A stretch of 64,000 nucleotides of DNA. Source: Siphonodentalium dalli (Eukaryota; Mollusca; Scaphopoda; Gadilida; Siphonodentaliidae). Of the stretch, positions 22,933-33,480 are shown one piece after another. The number at the start of each line of letters is the position of its first letter. Position 1 is the stretch's first letter. The translations under genes were made by a program, and so were the position numbers. The notes beneath the pieces are model-generated. The model ran no database searches. It was not told where the DNA came from and saw only the letters and a program-made list of their open reading frames with translations. Location of the stretch: positions 38,633,797 to 38,697,796 of the forward strand of contig CP136061.1 in NCBI GenBank assembly GCA_032622095.1, given 5' to 3'.

Positions 22933-23339
22933 TCTTATCTAAAATCAGCAGATAATGGGGTCATAGTCGTTATTTCGCTTTATGACGCGGCCACAACGAA
23001 AACACATGGTAAAGAGCGTAATCATGAAAAATCGTGAGTTGTCTTATTTGCGTTATTGTCCGCGCGCAATCTGCTTAGAATCGCCTCAGTATGAGTCGAT
23101 AATGTGACTAAAAGGTTCTAAAGTTCAGCACATTATCGCCTCAAAATGAGACCATTCTCATTAAAACAAATTATTTATAAGCAGATAATGTGCGGATTTT
23201 CGGGAGATGCAAAATATGGAGCGTGTTTTAAGTGCCGGTATCACGCAGATAACCATGGTAAAATACACAGGCTGCCGGCAGCTCGCCAATTGTTATTATA
23301 TTCGCCGTTGTGTCATTGTATATATATTGATCGACTGAC

Positions 23340-23525
23340 CGGTATGTGAAAATCTATCTTTCACGAATGTCGCCAGGCTGTTCAACATTTCCCGATTCTC
23401 CACCAGAATGAGGTGTCCTGGATTACAGATTTCCCTGGCACCAGATGCTGACCGATATGTATCATCCATGAAATTCAGACAGACTCCAACCCCGCCTAAC
23501 GTGCGGGGGTGACCGGATATGCACA
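23340..23525 (-). CDS. C-type lectin-like domain, N-terminal half (exon 4)
   Basis: 186-nt exon, phase 1 in and phase 1 out. The acceptor is ACGTTTGTTTCAG and the donor CCG/GTCAGT. It encodes VCISGHPRT, GGVGVCLNFMDD (first Cys pair of a long-form CTLD), then ASGAREICNPGHLILVENRE and LNSLATFVKDRFSHT, the helix-1 Cys and the GHL strand of the CTLD fold. Joined to 21338-21552 it gives a complete domain with the split Asp codon restored. The 11.7-kb element starts about 400 bp upstream of this exon. Confidence 0.87.
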
Positions 23526-23926
23526 CTGAAACAAACGTAGGCCACACTTTAGTACGTTAGCAGGACGTATGTGGGGAATGGCATAGTCCCAAAGTTAACA
23601 AAACTATTCACCAGTTAGAAATATCATGACTGACACATCATAATTTGAATTCTCATACCAAAAACTATGTTGCAAATTGTTCTGTAGGTTTGATTTTCAA
23701 ACCCGAGTTTGTGCGAAATTTATTGTTTTAGAACAAAGTCGAAATATTTTTGGAATGAAATGTTAAATGCTATAATCTTTCTGACCATAGGGAGAGTTCA
23801 CGAATTGTGTGCGCAAGGTAGACTACCAACGAATAGAAATTCAAACCCACATGCCTAAGCTCTGTAAAATAAACCACCCGGAATCATACATTTTAATCTA
23901 GTTTGTACTAATATCGTCTTCTGGGT
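23526..23926. other. Intron 3 left flank
   Basis: AT-rich intron sequence between exon 4 and the target duplication of the giant element. Nothing else recognised. Confidence 0.4.
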
Positions 23927-23931
23927 GCTAT

Positions 23932-26170
23932 TGTTACGCCGAGTTATGTAGTAACTGACGAGTTTTGTGGTAGCTCACGAGTTATGTAGTAACAATCGAC
24001 GAGTTTTGTGGTAGCTCACGAGTTTTGTAGTAAAATCGACGAGTTATGTAGTAATTTCGGTTACGAGTTTTGTAGTAAAATATCGACGAGTTGTGTAGTA
24101 AAAAACAAGCTAACGAGTTTTGTAGTAATACTCGTCGAGTTTTGTAGCAACAATTTTTAGTCAGTTTCATGAGGCGGGTTTGGACTTAATACAATCGTAT
24201 ATAGTAAATGCAATGTTTTTTTGTGTAAGTGTTTGTGTGGTGGACGTTAATGACGTTGTAGCTCAAATTGATGTTGGTCCCTCGTCACTGTTGCGTCGTT
24301 TCTCATCAGATCTGAGCCAAACTTCGTACCTAGAAGTACTATCGCCATGTTATTAACTTGAACCTGACCCCCATTACGTCAAACATCGCGTCCTGATGTT
24401 AATGACATTGTAGCTCAATCTGATGGTGGTCCATCGTCATTCATCCGCTGTTTATCGGCAGATCGGGACGAAACTTGATACATAGACGTATTTAGGCAAT
24501 GTTATTTATGTGGACCTGGTCCCGATTACCTCAGACGTCGCGTTCTGACCGTAATGACGTTGTAGCTCAACTTGATATTGGTCCCTCGTCACTGCTGTGC
24601 CGTTTTTCGGCAGATATGAGCGAAACTTCGTACATAGAAGTACTATGGCCATGTTATTAACTTGGACCTGGTTCCCATTACGTCAGATGTCGCGTTCTGA
24701 CGTTAATGACGTTGTAGCTCAACCTGATGGTAGTCCATCGTCACTCATCCGCTGTTTATCGACAGATCTGGACGAAACGTGGTACATAGACGTATTGTGG
24801 CCATGTTATTGGTGTGGACCAGGTCCCGATTACGTTAGCCGTCGCGTCCTGGCGGCAATGATGTTGTAGCTCAACCTGATGGTGATCCCTCGTCACTCAT
24901 CCGCTGTTTCTCGGCAGATCTGAGCTAAACTTCGTACCAGGAAGTACTACGGCCATGTTATTAACCTGAACCTGGTGCCCATTACACCAGACGTCGCGTT
25001 ATGACGTTAATGACGTTGTAGCTCAACTCGATGATGGTCTCTCATCACTCCTTCGCAGTTTATCGGCAGATCAGTTCGAAACATGGTACATAGACGTATT
25101 GTGGCCATGCTATTTATGTGGACCTGGTCCCAAGTACCTCAGACGTCGCGTTCTGACATTAATGACGTTGTAGCTCAACTTGATATTGGTCCCTCGTCAC
25201 TGCTGTGCCGTTTTTCGGCAGATATGAGCGAAACTTCTCCCCTAGAAGTACTATGGCCATGTTATTAACTTGGACCTGGTCCCCATTACGTCAGATGTCG
25301 CGTTCTGACGTTAATGACGTTGTAGCTTAACCAGATGGTGGTCCATCGTCACTCATCCGCTGTTTTTCGACAGATCGGGACGAAACTTGGGTCATATACG
25401 TATTGTGGCCATGTTATTGGTGTGGACCAGGTCCAGATTACGTTAGCCGTCGCGTCCTGGCGCAATGACTTTGTAGCTCAACGGGTTGTGATCCATCGTC
25501 ACTCATCCGCTGTTTCTCGGCAGATAGAGGTGAAACTTCGTACCTAGATGTACTATGGCCATGTTATTAACTTGGACCTGGTCCCCATTACACCAGTCGT
25601 CGCGTTATGATGTTAATGACGTTGTAGCTCAACTCGATGATGGTCCCTCGTCTCTCCTCCGCAGTTTATAGGTAGATCAGTTCGAAACTTGGTACATAGA
25701 CGTATTGTGGCCATGTTATTAACTTGGACCTGGTCCCGATTACCTCAGACGTCGCGTTCTGACGTTAATGTCGTTGTAGCTGAACTTGATATTGGTCCCT
25801 TGTCACTGCTGTTTTTCGGCAGATATGAGCGAGACTTGTCACATAGAAGTGCTGTGGCCATGTTAGTAACATGGGCCTGGTCGCGATAATATCGGATGTC
25901 GCGTTCTGACGTTAATGTCATTGCGCATCAACTTGACAGACCGGGGAGAAACGTCGTATCTAGAAGTAGCATGGTCATGTTAGTAACACGGACCTAGTCG
26001 CGATTACGTCGGACGTCTCGTTCTGAGGTTAATAACATTGTAGCTCAACTTTGTGTTGTTCCACCGTCTCCCGACAGATCGGGACAAAATCTTGTATCTA
26101 AGGGTACTTCGGTCAGGTTAATTGATGGTCTTGGTAGCGATTGCCCCACACTTCGGGCTCTGACGTTAAT
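23932..26170 (+). repeat. Left arm of the giant element
   Basis: 23932-24165 is the roughly 20-bp array and 24171-24240 a unique link (GAGGCGGGTTTGGACTTAA). From 24243 about 13 satellite monomers run at 152-bp spacing (GACGTTAATGACGTTGTAGC at 24243, 24395 and so on). Monomers alternate between two types, ...CACTGCTGTGCCGTTTTTCGG and ...CACTCATCCGCTGTTTATCG, giving a 304-bp dimer. Open frames here are repeat artefacts. Confidence 0.9.
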
Positions 26171-27269
26171 GGCTTTGTAGCTGAACTATGTTGTTCATCT
26201 GCACTCCATCTATAAATCGGGACATAACCGAGGGGTATTTTGCGTCTCAAATTGGAAATAGAAAGATGGCACGATTCGTCCCGATAAAAATCAGTTACAA
26301 CGTGTTGATTTCGCTTTCAAGTTTTGCCGAAACATGCTTTATTTCAAAGAGGCGGCTTCGTAGACGTTTTGGTTTTCCGCGAACCTCGACAATCATTATG
26401 GTTTATGGATAATCTGGACAGCGATCATGATTTTCAAATCAGGTACGTATCATAACAAAAACAAATTAACGGCTTGTTTAAAGTGGCATTGTCTACATGC
26501 TTTCGAAAATATATACGTGTCAGTTTCATTGCAGGTAATGAATTCAGCATGTCGGGAAACCCGGGCCCGGTGGGCGTTTTTGTGGTTTCATTACTGCAGC
26601 GATTAATGAAATATCGTGGGAAAAAGGTGTCCCGTGTTTTTTACAGTCACATTTTGGTCTTAAAACGCACACAGCTTGACTGCGTGTCTCTTTTTTCGTG
26701 CGTGTAAGACCAATGTGACACAAATGTGACTTCCGGGGGAGAATTATAGTTGGTCGACTTTTTCGATCATCGGCTTCTTCTGTGCACGGTATCTCGTTAA
26801 CTTCTCCGGGAAAAAAAATCATAAACATTGTCACTAGACACTGCCACTTTGACAAAAAGCAAAAATGTGCAGTCACTTTGTATTACATCCGAATGTACAC
26901 TCTTATATAACAGCCGCACTTAAAATAATAATAAGATGACGCCCAGTGAGGCCGAGTTCTTTTTAAATATTTACTGGTGTGTAACCTATTCCAACATGGT
27001 GAATCCCTCTATAACAAAAGAACGAGTCAATCTTAATTGTCGCGATTCGCGTGGAGTATATATATGAAAGCTCAAATAATAATTTATTATGACGACTATT
27101 AAGTTTGACCAATCAGCTTTCGTAAGTAGTGTGGCCGCACTGAACCATATGGAACAACTTATGGGGTCTCTTCATGAGGCTTCCGCCATTTTGATTCGGA
27201 GAAATTCTTCACGGCCCGACTGCACTTCAATGTTAGGCCTATAACAAAGTGTTTAATTGGTTCGGGGTC

Positions 27270-27414
27270 GTTGGCATAATACATACGTTATATGGCGTTT
27301 AGTTGGCGGATACGTTGTCCTGCGGCCTCACCCAATATTGTTTTCACTTCGCCTCACATGACACCGTATCCGCCAACCAAACGCCCTGTAACTTATAGTA
27401 TGCACCCGTGGTGA
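27270..27414. repeat. Inverted repeat with about 47-bp arms
   Basis: GGCGTTTAGTTGGCGGATACG (27295 region) is mirrored by CGTATCCGCCAACCAAACGCC, and pairing extends weakly outwards to GCATAATACATACG / TATAGTATGCAC. Likely a small hairpin element within the giant one. Confidence 0.8.
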
Positions 27415-28650
27415 TGGTCAGACGACATCCAGCTTAATCGTCCTATAACAGATGTTGACATATGTGACCAGATAAAATTTCGTTATTTGGCTTGGCTAGG
27501 AATGTTTGTCTAGCAAAAGTAACCGGTAATCGGTAATGCCAATAAGGAGTTCGTCGCTAACAGCGCACCAAGGCGAATCGGTGATGACCTTTGCTTTTCT
27601 ATTAGTAGTGACTACGGCTGCTTTTGAATAGTGTCTGTCTTAAATTAAAGTTTTTTTCAAGTATAAGTACTAATAACCATCTATTTCAAGGTTTTTATAT
27701 CACTTTGAGATGAGTGTTGAAAGTTATATAATTCTACAATACATGCAAATAGTACTAGTACTACATGATTCAATGATGGATTCGCTGAATTTCATTTTAC
27801 TTCAAATTGTTTACCAAAACTTAAAAGAGATGGCTGGGTGAAATGGGTGGCTTGGCGGAATTGTTCGAGGACGATGGCGTGTCTCAGATGTGACGCCACA
27901 AGGACCACCGACCAGCAGTGGTCACCAAAAAAAACCATAACAAAACACGGCCTTCTAATTTCACAATCTCGACAAATGGTGAACGCATTAAGTCACTTGA
28001 ACAATTAGTTGAGTGTGTTTATTGAAGGGCATAGCGCTGTAGGCGTCGAACATACTAAATGTACCCCATGTTGTCATTTCCCTTGCACAAGATAAAATCG
28101 AACCCCTTCATCGTATGTGCAAGTAGGGTCTTGGTCGATGCATGCCAATAGGTTAGTGTGAAATGTTCTGAACGCCCGCTGTTTTCTCCAATTCGAGAAC
28201 CGAGGTTATTCGGGTTACACCATTAATATTTTAAAACGCCGGGAGTGCTACAGTAACATCCAGCTGATTCGAACTTAGGAGGTTTTTTGTCTCTTCTGTA
28301 AATTGAAGATATATTTTGGTCGGACAATATACAATTTTTCTTACCAATATAGTATGGTCGTTGTACGCAAAAATGGGGTTGACCCAGAAAAATTGTTAAA
28401 GAAGCGATCTTGGTGTCATTCAACGCGGGATAATCTCTGGTACAACATATCCAAAATCCGCTTTGGGGACAATCCAGGATCCAAGATGGCGTCCAACATG
28501 GCCGCCCTTAGTCAAAAAAGAGCCTGGTTGAGAAATTATTCGATTATAATGAGAACAAATATTGCCATATGTATACAAATAACTTTAAGGGTACAATCGA
28601 GATGGCACCAAGGCGGTCTGACAGTGGTAACTTTTTACGAGTAAGATAAT

Positions 28651-28703
28651 GGTCAGGGTTAATCTTTTCTAAAGTGACAGGGTTAATCTTTTCTAAAGTG
28701 ACG
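28651..28703. repeat. Short tandem duplication
   Basis: CAGGGTTAATCTTTTCTAAAGTGA-type unit occurs twice in direct succession. Confidence 0.85.
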
Positions 28704-29469
28704 TTATTGATACGAGGAATATAAACGTGTGATTTAAAGACGCGAAATTCGTGCCGTTTGTGTGAGAGATGGGGGGGGGGGGGTAATACATATGATAATA
28801 ATTTGTTCAGTTGCCGAATACCACCAAACTTATATATAATCACCTCCATTATACAATGCATGCATGAGTCTAATAGACGTTGTTTATATATGGCACAAGT
28901 GGTGCGATTCAAGTCATGCATGAGGGGAGTTGCGACAAAGTCTATACAAATATATTAATAGCACTGATTCCACCAAATCCATGCACGTTCGTCTCTAATG
29001 ACATGATTAATTATATCACATTTGGGGCCGTTTGGGTATTAGATGGGGATAGCAGATTCACTAGCATATATAAGAGTGTTCCAGTCGCCGATATCCAACA
29101 AAGTTATATATAGTCATCTCCCAGGCCATCTCCATGTCGTTATAAGGAGTGGTTGGCATTCCAATTTCACAATCTCGACATTGTGACCGAATTAAGTCAC
29201 TTGAACAATTATATCTTCTCAACTGTCATATTTATATGGGGATGGAAATCAGGGCATTCCTATAATGATCTATCTAGCAACACAGATACATAGCAGAAAG
29301 CATTAAATGTTTTTTATATCAATCTATTTAAGAGCTACATATATTCATTCAAACTGAGGGACCTTGAATCGTCAGAGGATTGCATATTAGAATGGCTCAT
29401 GTATATATTATAACACGATTGAGTCTGTCTCATTCAATATAGTTTCCACAAAAAACAGTTACAATTGAC

Positions 29470-29790
29470 AAGAGCTATGGAAATGTAGTGCAGGCCTGTT
29501 CAAAAATAGTGGTCGCAGCGTGCAGTCAAATATGGTTACTTCTGAGATAAAGGAAAACGCAGTCCGTAGCACATGACTGTTCAGGATCCTCTGACAAGTG
29601 TATATCTGCCCGATACAGAGGATTTCTTTCATATTTTAGAACAGACGCATCGCCTAACATAAACAATTCAAAATCTCGCTGTGTCGGACACATGTAGCTG
29701 CTATATAAATGCGTAACATCATTTCTTTTAAACTGAAAATGATTAGCCAGTATATATATAGCACCAGAACAGAGGAGCACCTGGACATAT
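29470..29790 (-). pseudogene. Possible PAN/apple-domain exon relic
   Basis: On the minus strand a frame reads through FELFMLGDASVLKYERN, SEDPEQSCATDCVF, then a TGA, and continues in frame with HAATTIFEQACTTFP. The Cys-x3-Cys followed by TIF...AC pattern resembles PAN/apple-like domains of invertebrate secreted proteins. It has a stop and lies inside the giant element, so it could be a captured or pre-existing exon fragment. The similarity is my reading only. Confidence 0.3.
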
Positions 29791-30194
29791 CTTTAAGACA
29801 TCTGTATCTTCATGAAGATGTGATAAACTAGATTGATTGATTGATTGATACATCTCTATGTAAAACACAATTGTCGTCTTTTATTGTTTCGAACTAATGT
29901 GTTTATGGTGTTCATGTTTCATGCTATAACGTCTGAATTATACGCAGTTGTAAATAAATAAATACTTCTATATTGTGGGAGTGAATAAACGCGATAAACA
30001 AAATTATAATCGCTCCGACCTGACAAGGTGGGCCCTATTTATATTCCAAGTGTAAGAATCATGTTTTGTGATGCCATATTGATATACAATTTATGAGAAT
30101 ACGTGTAACACTTTGAGAGCACGAGTATTCTCTATTCCCACCAAATATCCACAGAGGGTTTCACATCACTTTAACCTGGGCAACGCCGGGTAAC

Positions 30195-30770
30195 CCTGCT
30201 AGTAATTCATATATACCGGTATAAGGGATAGGGGTGGTAGCAACTGATTTATAATAAATCATATAAACCGGTATTTCTTATTTTAAGGAATAGTTAGGCA
30301 TGTTAGTCTCTGATTTATAGTAATTCATGTATACCGGCCATTACGTATTAGAAGGGGTAGGGGTGCTACCACTGATTTATAGTAATTCATATATACCAGT
30401 ATTCCTTATTATAAGGGATAGATGGTTGTAGCCTGTGATTTGTAGATTTATAGTAATTCATATATAACGGTATTCCTTATTTTTAGTGGTAGGGGCGGTA
30501 GTCTCTGATTTATAATAATTCATATAAAACGATAATTCTTTTTGTAATGGATAGCTAGGGGGTGATAGTCTCTGGTTTATAGTAAGTACTATATAAGGGG
30601 TTGGGGTGCTACCACTGATTTTTAATAATTCATATATGCATTACTTATGATAAGTGGTAGGGTTGGTATTGCCTCTGATTTATAGTAATTCATATATACC
30701 TGCATTCCTTATTATAAGGGGTAGGGGTGGTAGTCTCTGATTTATAATAATGCATGTATACCGGTATTTA
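30195..30770. repeat. Roughly 62-bp minisatellite, 9-10 copies
   Basis: TGATTTATAGTAATTCATATATACCGGTATTCCTTATTATAAGGGGTAGG-like units recur at about 30202, 30251, 30319, 30381, 30451, 30513, 30581, 30623, 30683 and 30743. The array begins directly after CTGGGCAACGCCGGGTAACC (30175-30194). Confidence 0.88.
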
Positions 30771-31519
30771 CATGCTTGGTATACACATACATGACAATTG
30801 GTTGCACATATAACATTTATTTGTAGCGCCTATTATTGTATATTATATACCTATATATACTATATACATCCTCATATACATGTACAAATATAGTCGCACT
30901 GCAATCACGCACATACATATACATAAGTTGTACTGTATTTTAGTATATATGTATAATATACCGGTTATATGGGCCTTTATATTACGCGTCACCATTTTGT
31001 GACGGTAACCGGGCTGCACCTTTAAATAAATTTACCGATGTATTAGATTCGACGCGACGAAAATGCGGTCCGTCTGAAACAAAAATTTACCGCAGTCGCG
31101 TCACTGACGGATTTAATACAATTAGATTCGAGTCGACAAAAATCGGTCGTTTGGAACGGGCCTAACCAGCTTATCTTGTGCACGTTAATATCGGCGTAGC
31201 CCGAGTTCCTGCCAGCCGGAGGAAACCCGGGCTAACATCTGCAGAGGGAAATATCACAACAATAATTGTCAGCCCGATGAATCCATTTATGGCAACGCAA
31301 ATTGCCTTTAAATTGTCGACGAGTGGACAATGCCACATTAGTTGTACTATTTTCAACGCATGTAAATATTCAAACCCCGGCCATTAATGTGTGGTATAAA
31401 TGCATTCTTGACGCGACTGTCGATTTGTCATACATGGCCAAATATTTATGTAAACGCAAAGCGTCCAGACAAGTTAAGGTTACATACGAAATTATTCAGT
31501 TGTTGGGCCCATGTATGTA

Positions 31520-32530
31520 GGCATATTCTACCGCGATTTAAGACCATGCGCACTTAACGGGTAATACAACAGTCCACGTGAGACATCCATACATAATGAA
31601 TTTTGTTTTTGGATTCCTGTCATATTCGCTACTAATACATGATTATGGTTCGGATCATAATCGTTAATGGGTGGAGGAGATGATCTCCCGACTCTTTGGA
31701 TCACCCCGAGCGTTTCGTGCTCGAACTACTCAGTCTACTACAAATTCGTTAATAATAAAAGATATCGCTCATCCGCTTGCGATATATTTTTACCGCGGTT
31801 TAAAATGCCATGTGCTCGTAACACGTAACACGGTAACAGGTAATAACTAAATCCACATTAGGCATCCTCACCCATGGGATTTGTATATATATATTGTCAC
31901 TTTGTTTCGGCTTGATTTGGGATCTTATTTCTGCACAATAAGTCACATATAGCTATTAGAACATTCCATCGCCCATTCGCGTCGCGATGGTATGTTTGAC
32001 GTGATTTAATATACCGAGTGCCTCTAAGACCTCACATGAAGAAAAATATTTTCGACCCGCCCATACGATTGTGAGTTATATGCCCAATATTCCTTCATTG
32101 AGATAATATAAAAAAGCCACTTAGCTGACTACTAAGAATATCGCCCATTCGCGCGTGACATATACTTTAATAAACTGTGCCCTTAACAGTGATAACAAAT
32201 ATTGAAATCCATATTGTACATGAATGGTGTCTGTAGGTGTCGGTTGTTATTAACGTATGATTCACATTCGATGTGATAAATGTTCATTTATTTAGTATAT
32301 AATATGTCAAGATAGAGAAATGTACCCATTCGCATCAAGAAAGCGCCCATACAAGTGGGAATTAAACATGAACATATTCCTTTATTTGGGTCATATCTCG
32401 AAGCATAGCTATTCACAAAGGAAATCGCCCATTCGCATACGAAAGTTGTGTTTGATGTGTCCAGTGCCTTAACAGTGAATACAACATCTACGTAAGAAAT
32501 CCACACGAGGGGATTATGTAGAAGGAGAAA
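31520..32530. repeat. Strongly diverged tandem field, 100-170-bp units
   Basis: Recurring landmarks ATCGCCCATTCGC (31967, 32138, 32420) and CTTAACAGTGAATACAAC / TTAACGGGTAATACAAC, followed by AAATCCAC...CAT. About five units with poor conservation. Confidence 0.6.
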
Positions 32531-32754
32531 CTTGTTTCTTTACAAGTGGGTTCTTAACACTTTCGCAAACACTTCATTACTAGCTCACAACTTTTGTAAT
32601 AAAAAGCCAGTTTTTTTTAAATAATCCGGGTTCTTTCAAATGTGGGCGAATTTTGTTTTGAAAAGTGGGAGCTTATGGTTTTTCTTACAAAAGTGGATAT
32701 TTCAGACTATTAGAAGGGGTAACCAACTTAGTCAAAAAAATTAATACGCCATGG

Positions 32755-33480
32755 CGATCGCCCATAACAATTTTACTACAAAACTCGTCAATTTTCACCA
32801 CAAAACTCGTCAATTTTACCACAAATATCGTCGATTTTACTACAAAACTCGTCGATGTTACTAAAAAAACTCGTCGATTGTTACTACAAAAATTGTCAAT
32901 TTTACCACAAAACTCGTCAATTGTTACTACAAAACTCGTCAATTTTCACCACAAAACTCGTCAATTTTACCACAAATCTCGTCGATTTTACTAAAAAACT
33001 CGTCGATGTTGCTACAAAACTCGTCAATTGTTACTACAAAACTCGTCAATTTTACCACAAAACTCGTCAATTGTTACTACAAAACTCGTCGATGTTACTA
33101 CAAAACTCGTCAATTGTTACTACAAAACTCGTCGATTGTTACTATAAAACTCTTCAATTTTACCACAAAACTCGTCAATTGTTACTACGAAACTCGTCAA
33201 TTGTTACTACAAAACTCGTCAATTGTTACTACAAAACTCGTCGATTTTACTACAAAACTCGTCAATTTTACAACAAATCACGTCGATTTTACTACAAAAC
33301 TCGTCAATTGTCACCACAAAACTCGTCAATTTTACTACAAATCTCGTCGATTTTACTACAAAACTCGTCGATGTTACTACAAAACTCGTCAATTGTTACT
33401 ACAAAACTCGTCGATGTTACTACAAAACTCGTCGATTTTTAATACCAAACTCGTTCAATTTAACCACAAAACTCGTCAAG
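32755..33480. repeat. Inner TTACTACAAAACTCGTC array
   Basis: About three dozen copies of a roughly 20-bp unit. The unit is the same as in the outer ends of the element and is oriented like the right outer array. Because few units contain stops, plus frames of 90-204 codons appear (for example 32855-33442, 33006-33620), but they are repeat artefacts. Confidence 0.92.

Larger units (their letters stand above)
22135..23216. mobile_element. CGCACAT-type MITE, copy 1, split by an insertion
   Basis: 22135-22200 is the left end (CTCGCGCAAATACGCACAT, GATTATTTGATTAT) and 22930-23216 the rest (TTTCGCTTTATGACGCGGCC, AATCTGCTTAGAATCGCC, ending GATAATGTGCGGATTTTCGG). In copy 3 (54662-54964) these parts are contiguous, so about 730 bp was inserted into copy 1. 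The inner part holds a palindrome around CTGCTTAGAAT...CATTATC. Confidence 0.75.
26171..32754. other. Interior of the giant element; no transposase seen
   Basis: About 6.6 kb of mostly unique AT-rich DNA. None of the short frames (for example 26474-26707 plus, 28544-28921 minus) shows integrase, transposase or helicase motifs. It holds a hairpin (27270-27414), a 22-bp duplication (28651-28703), a poly-G run near 28770, a possible PAN relic (29470-29790) and two tandem fields (30195-30770, 31520-32530). Confidence 0.5.

Noticed and set aside
26474-26876. Transposase or integrase for the giant element in overlapping frames
   Set aside because: No DDE, HHCC zinc or helix-turn-helix pattern can be read. 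Frames are short and overlap on both strands.
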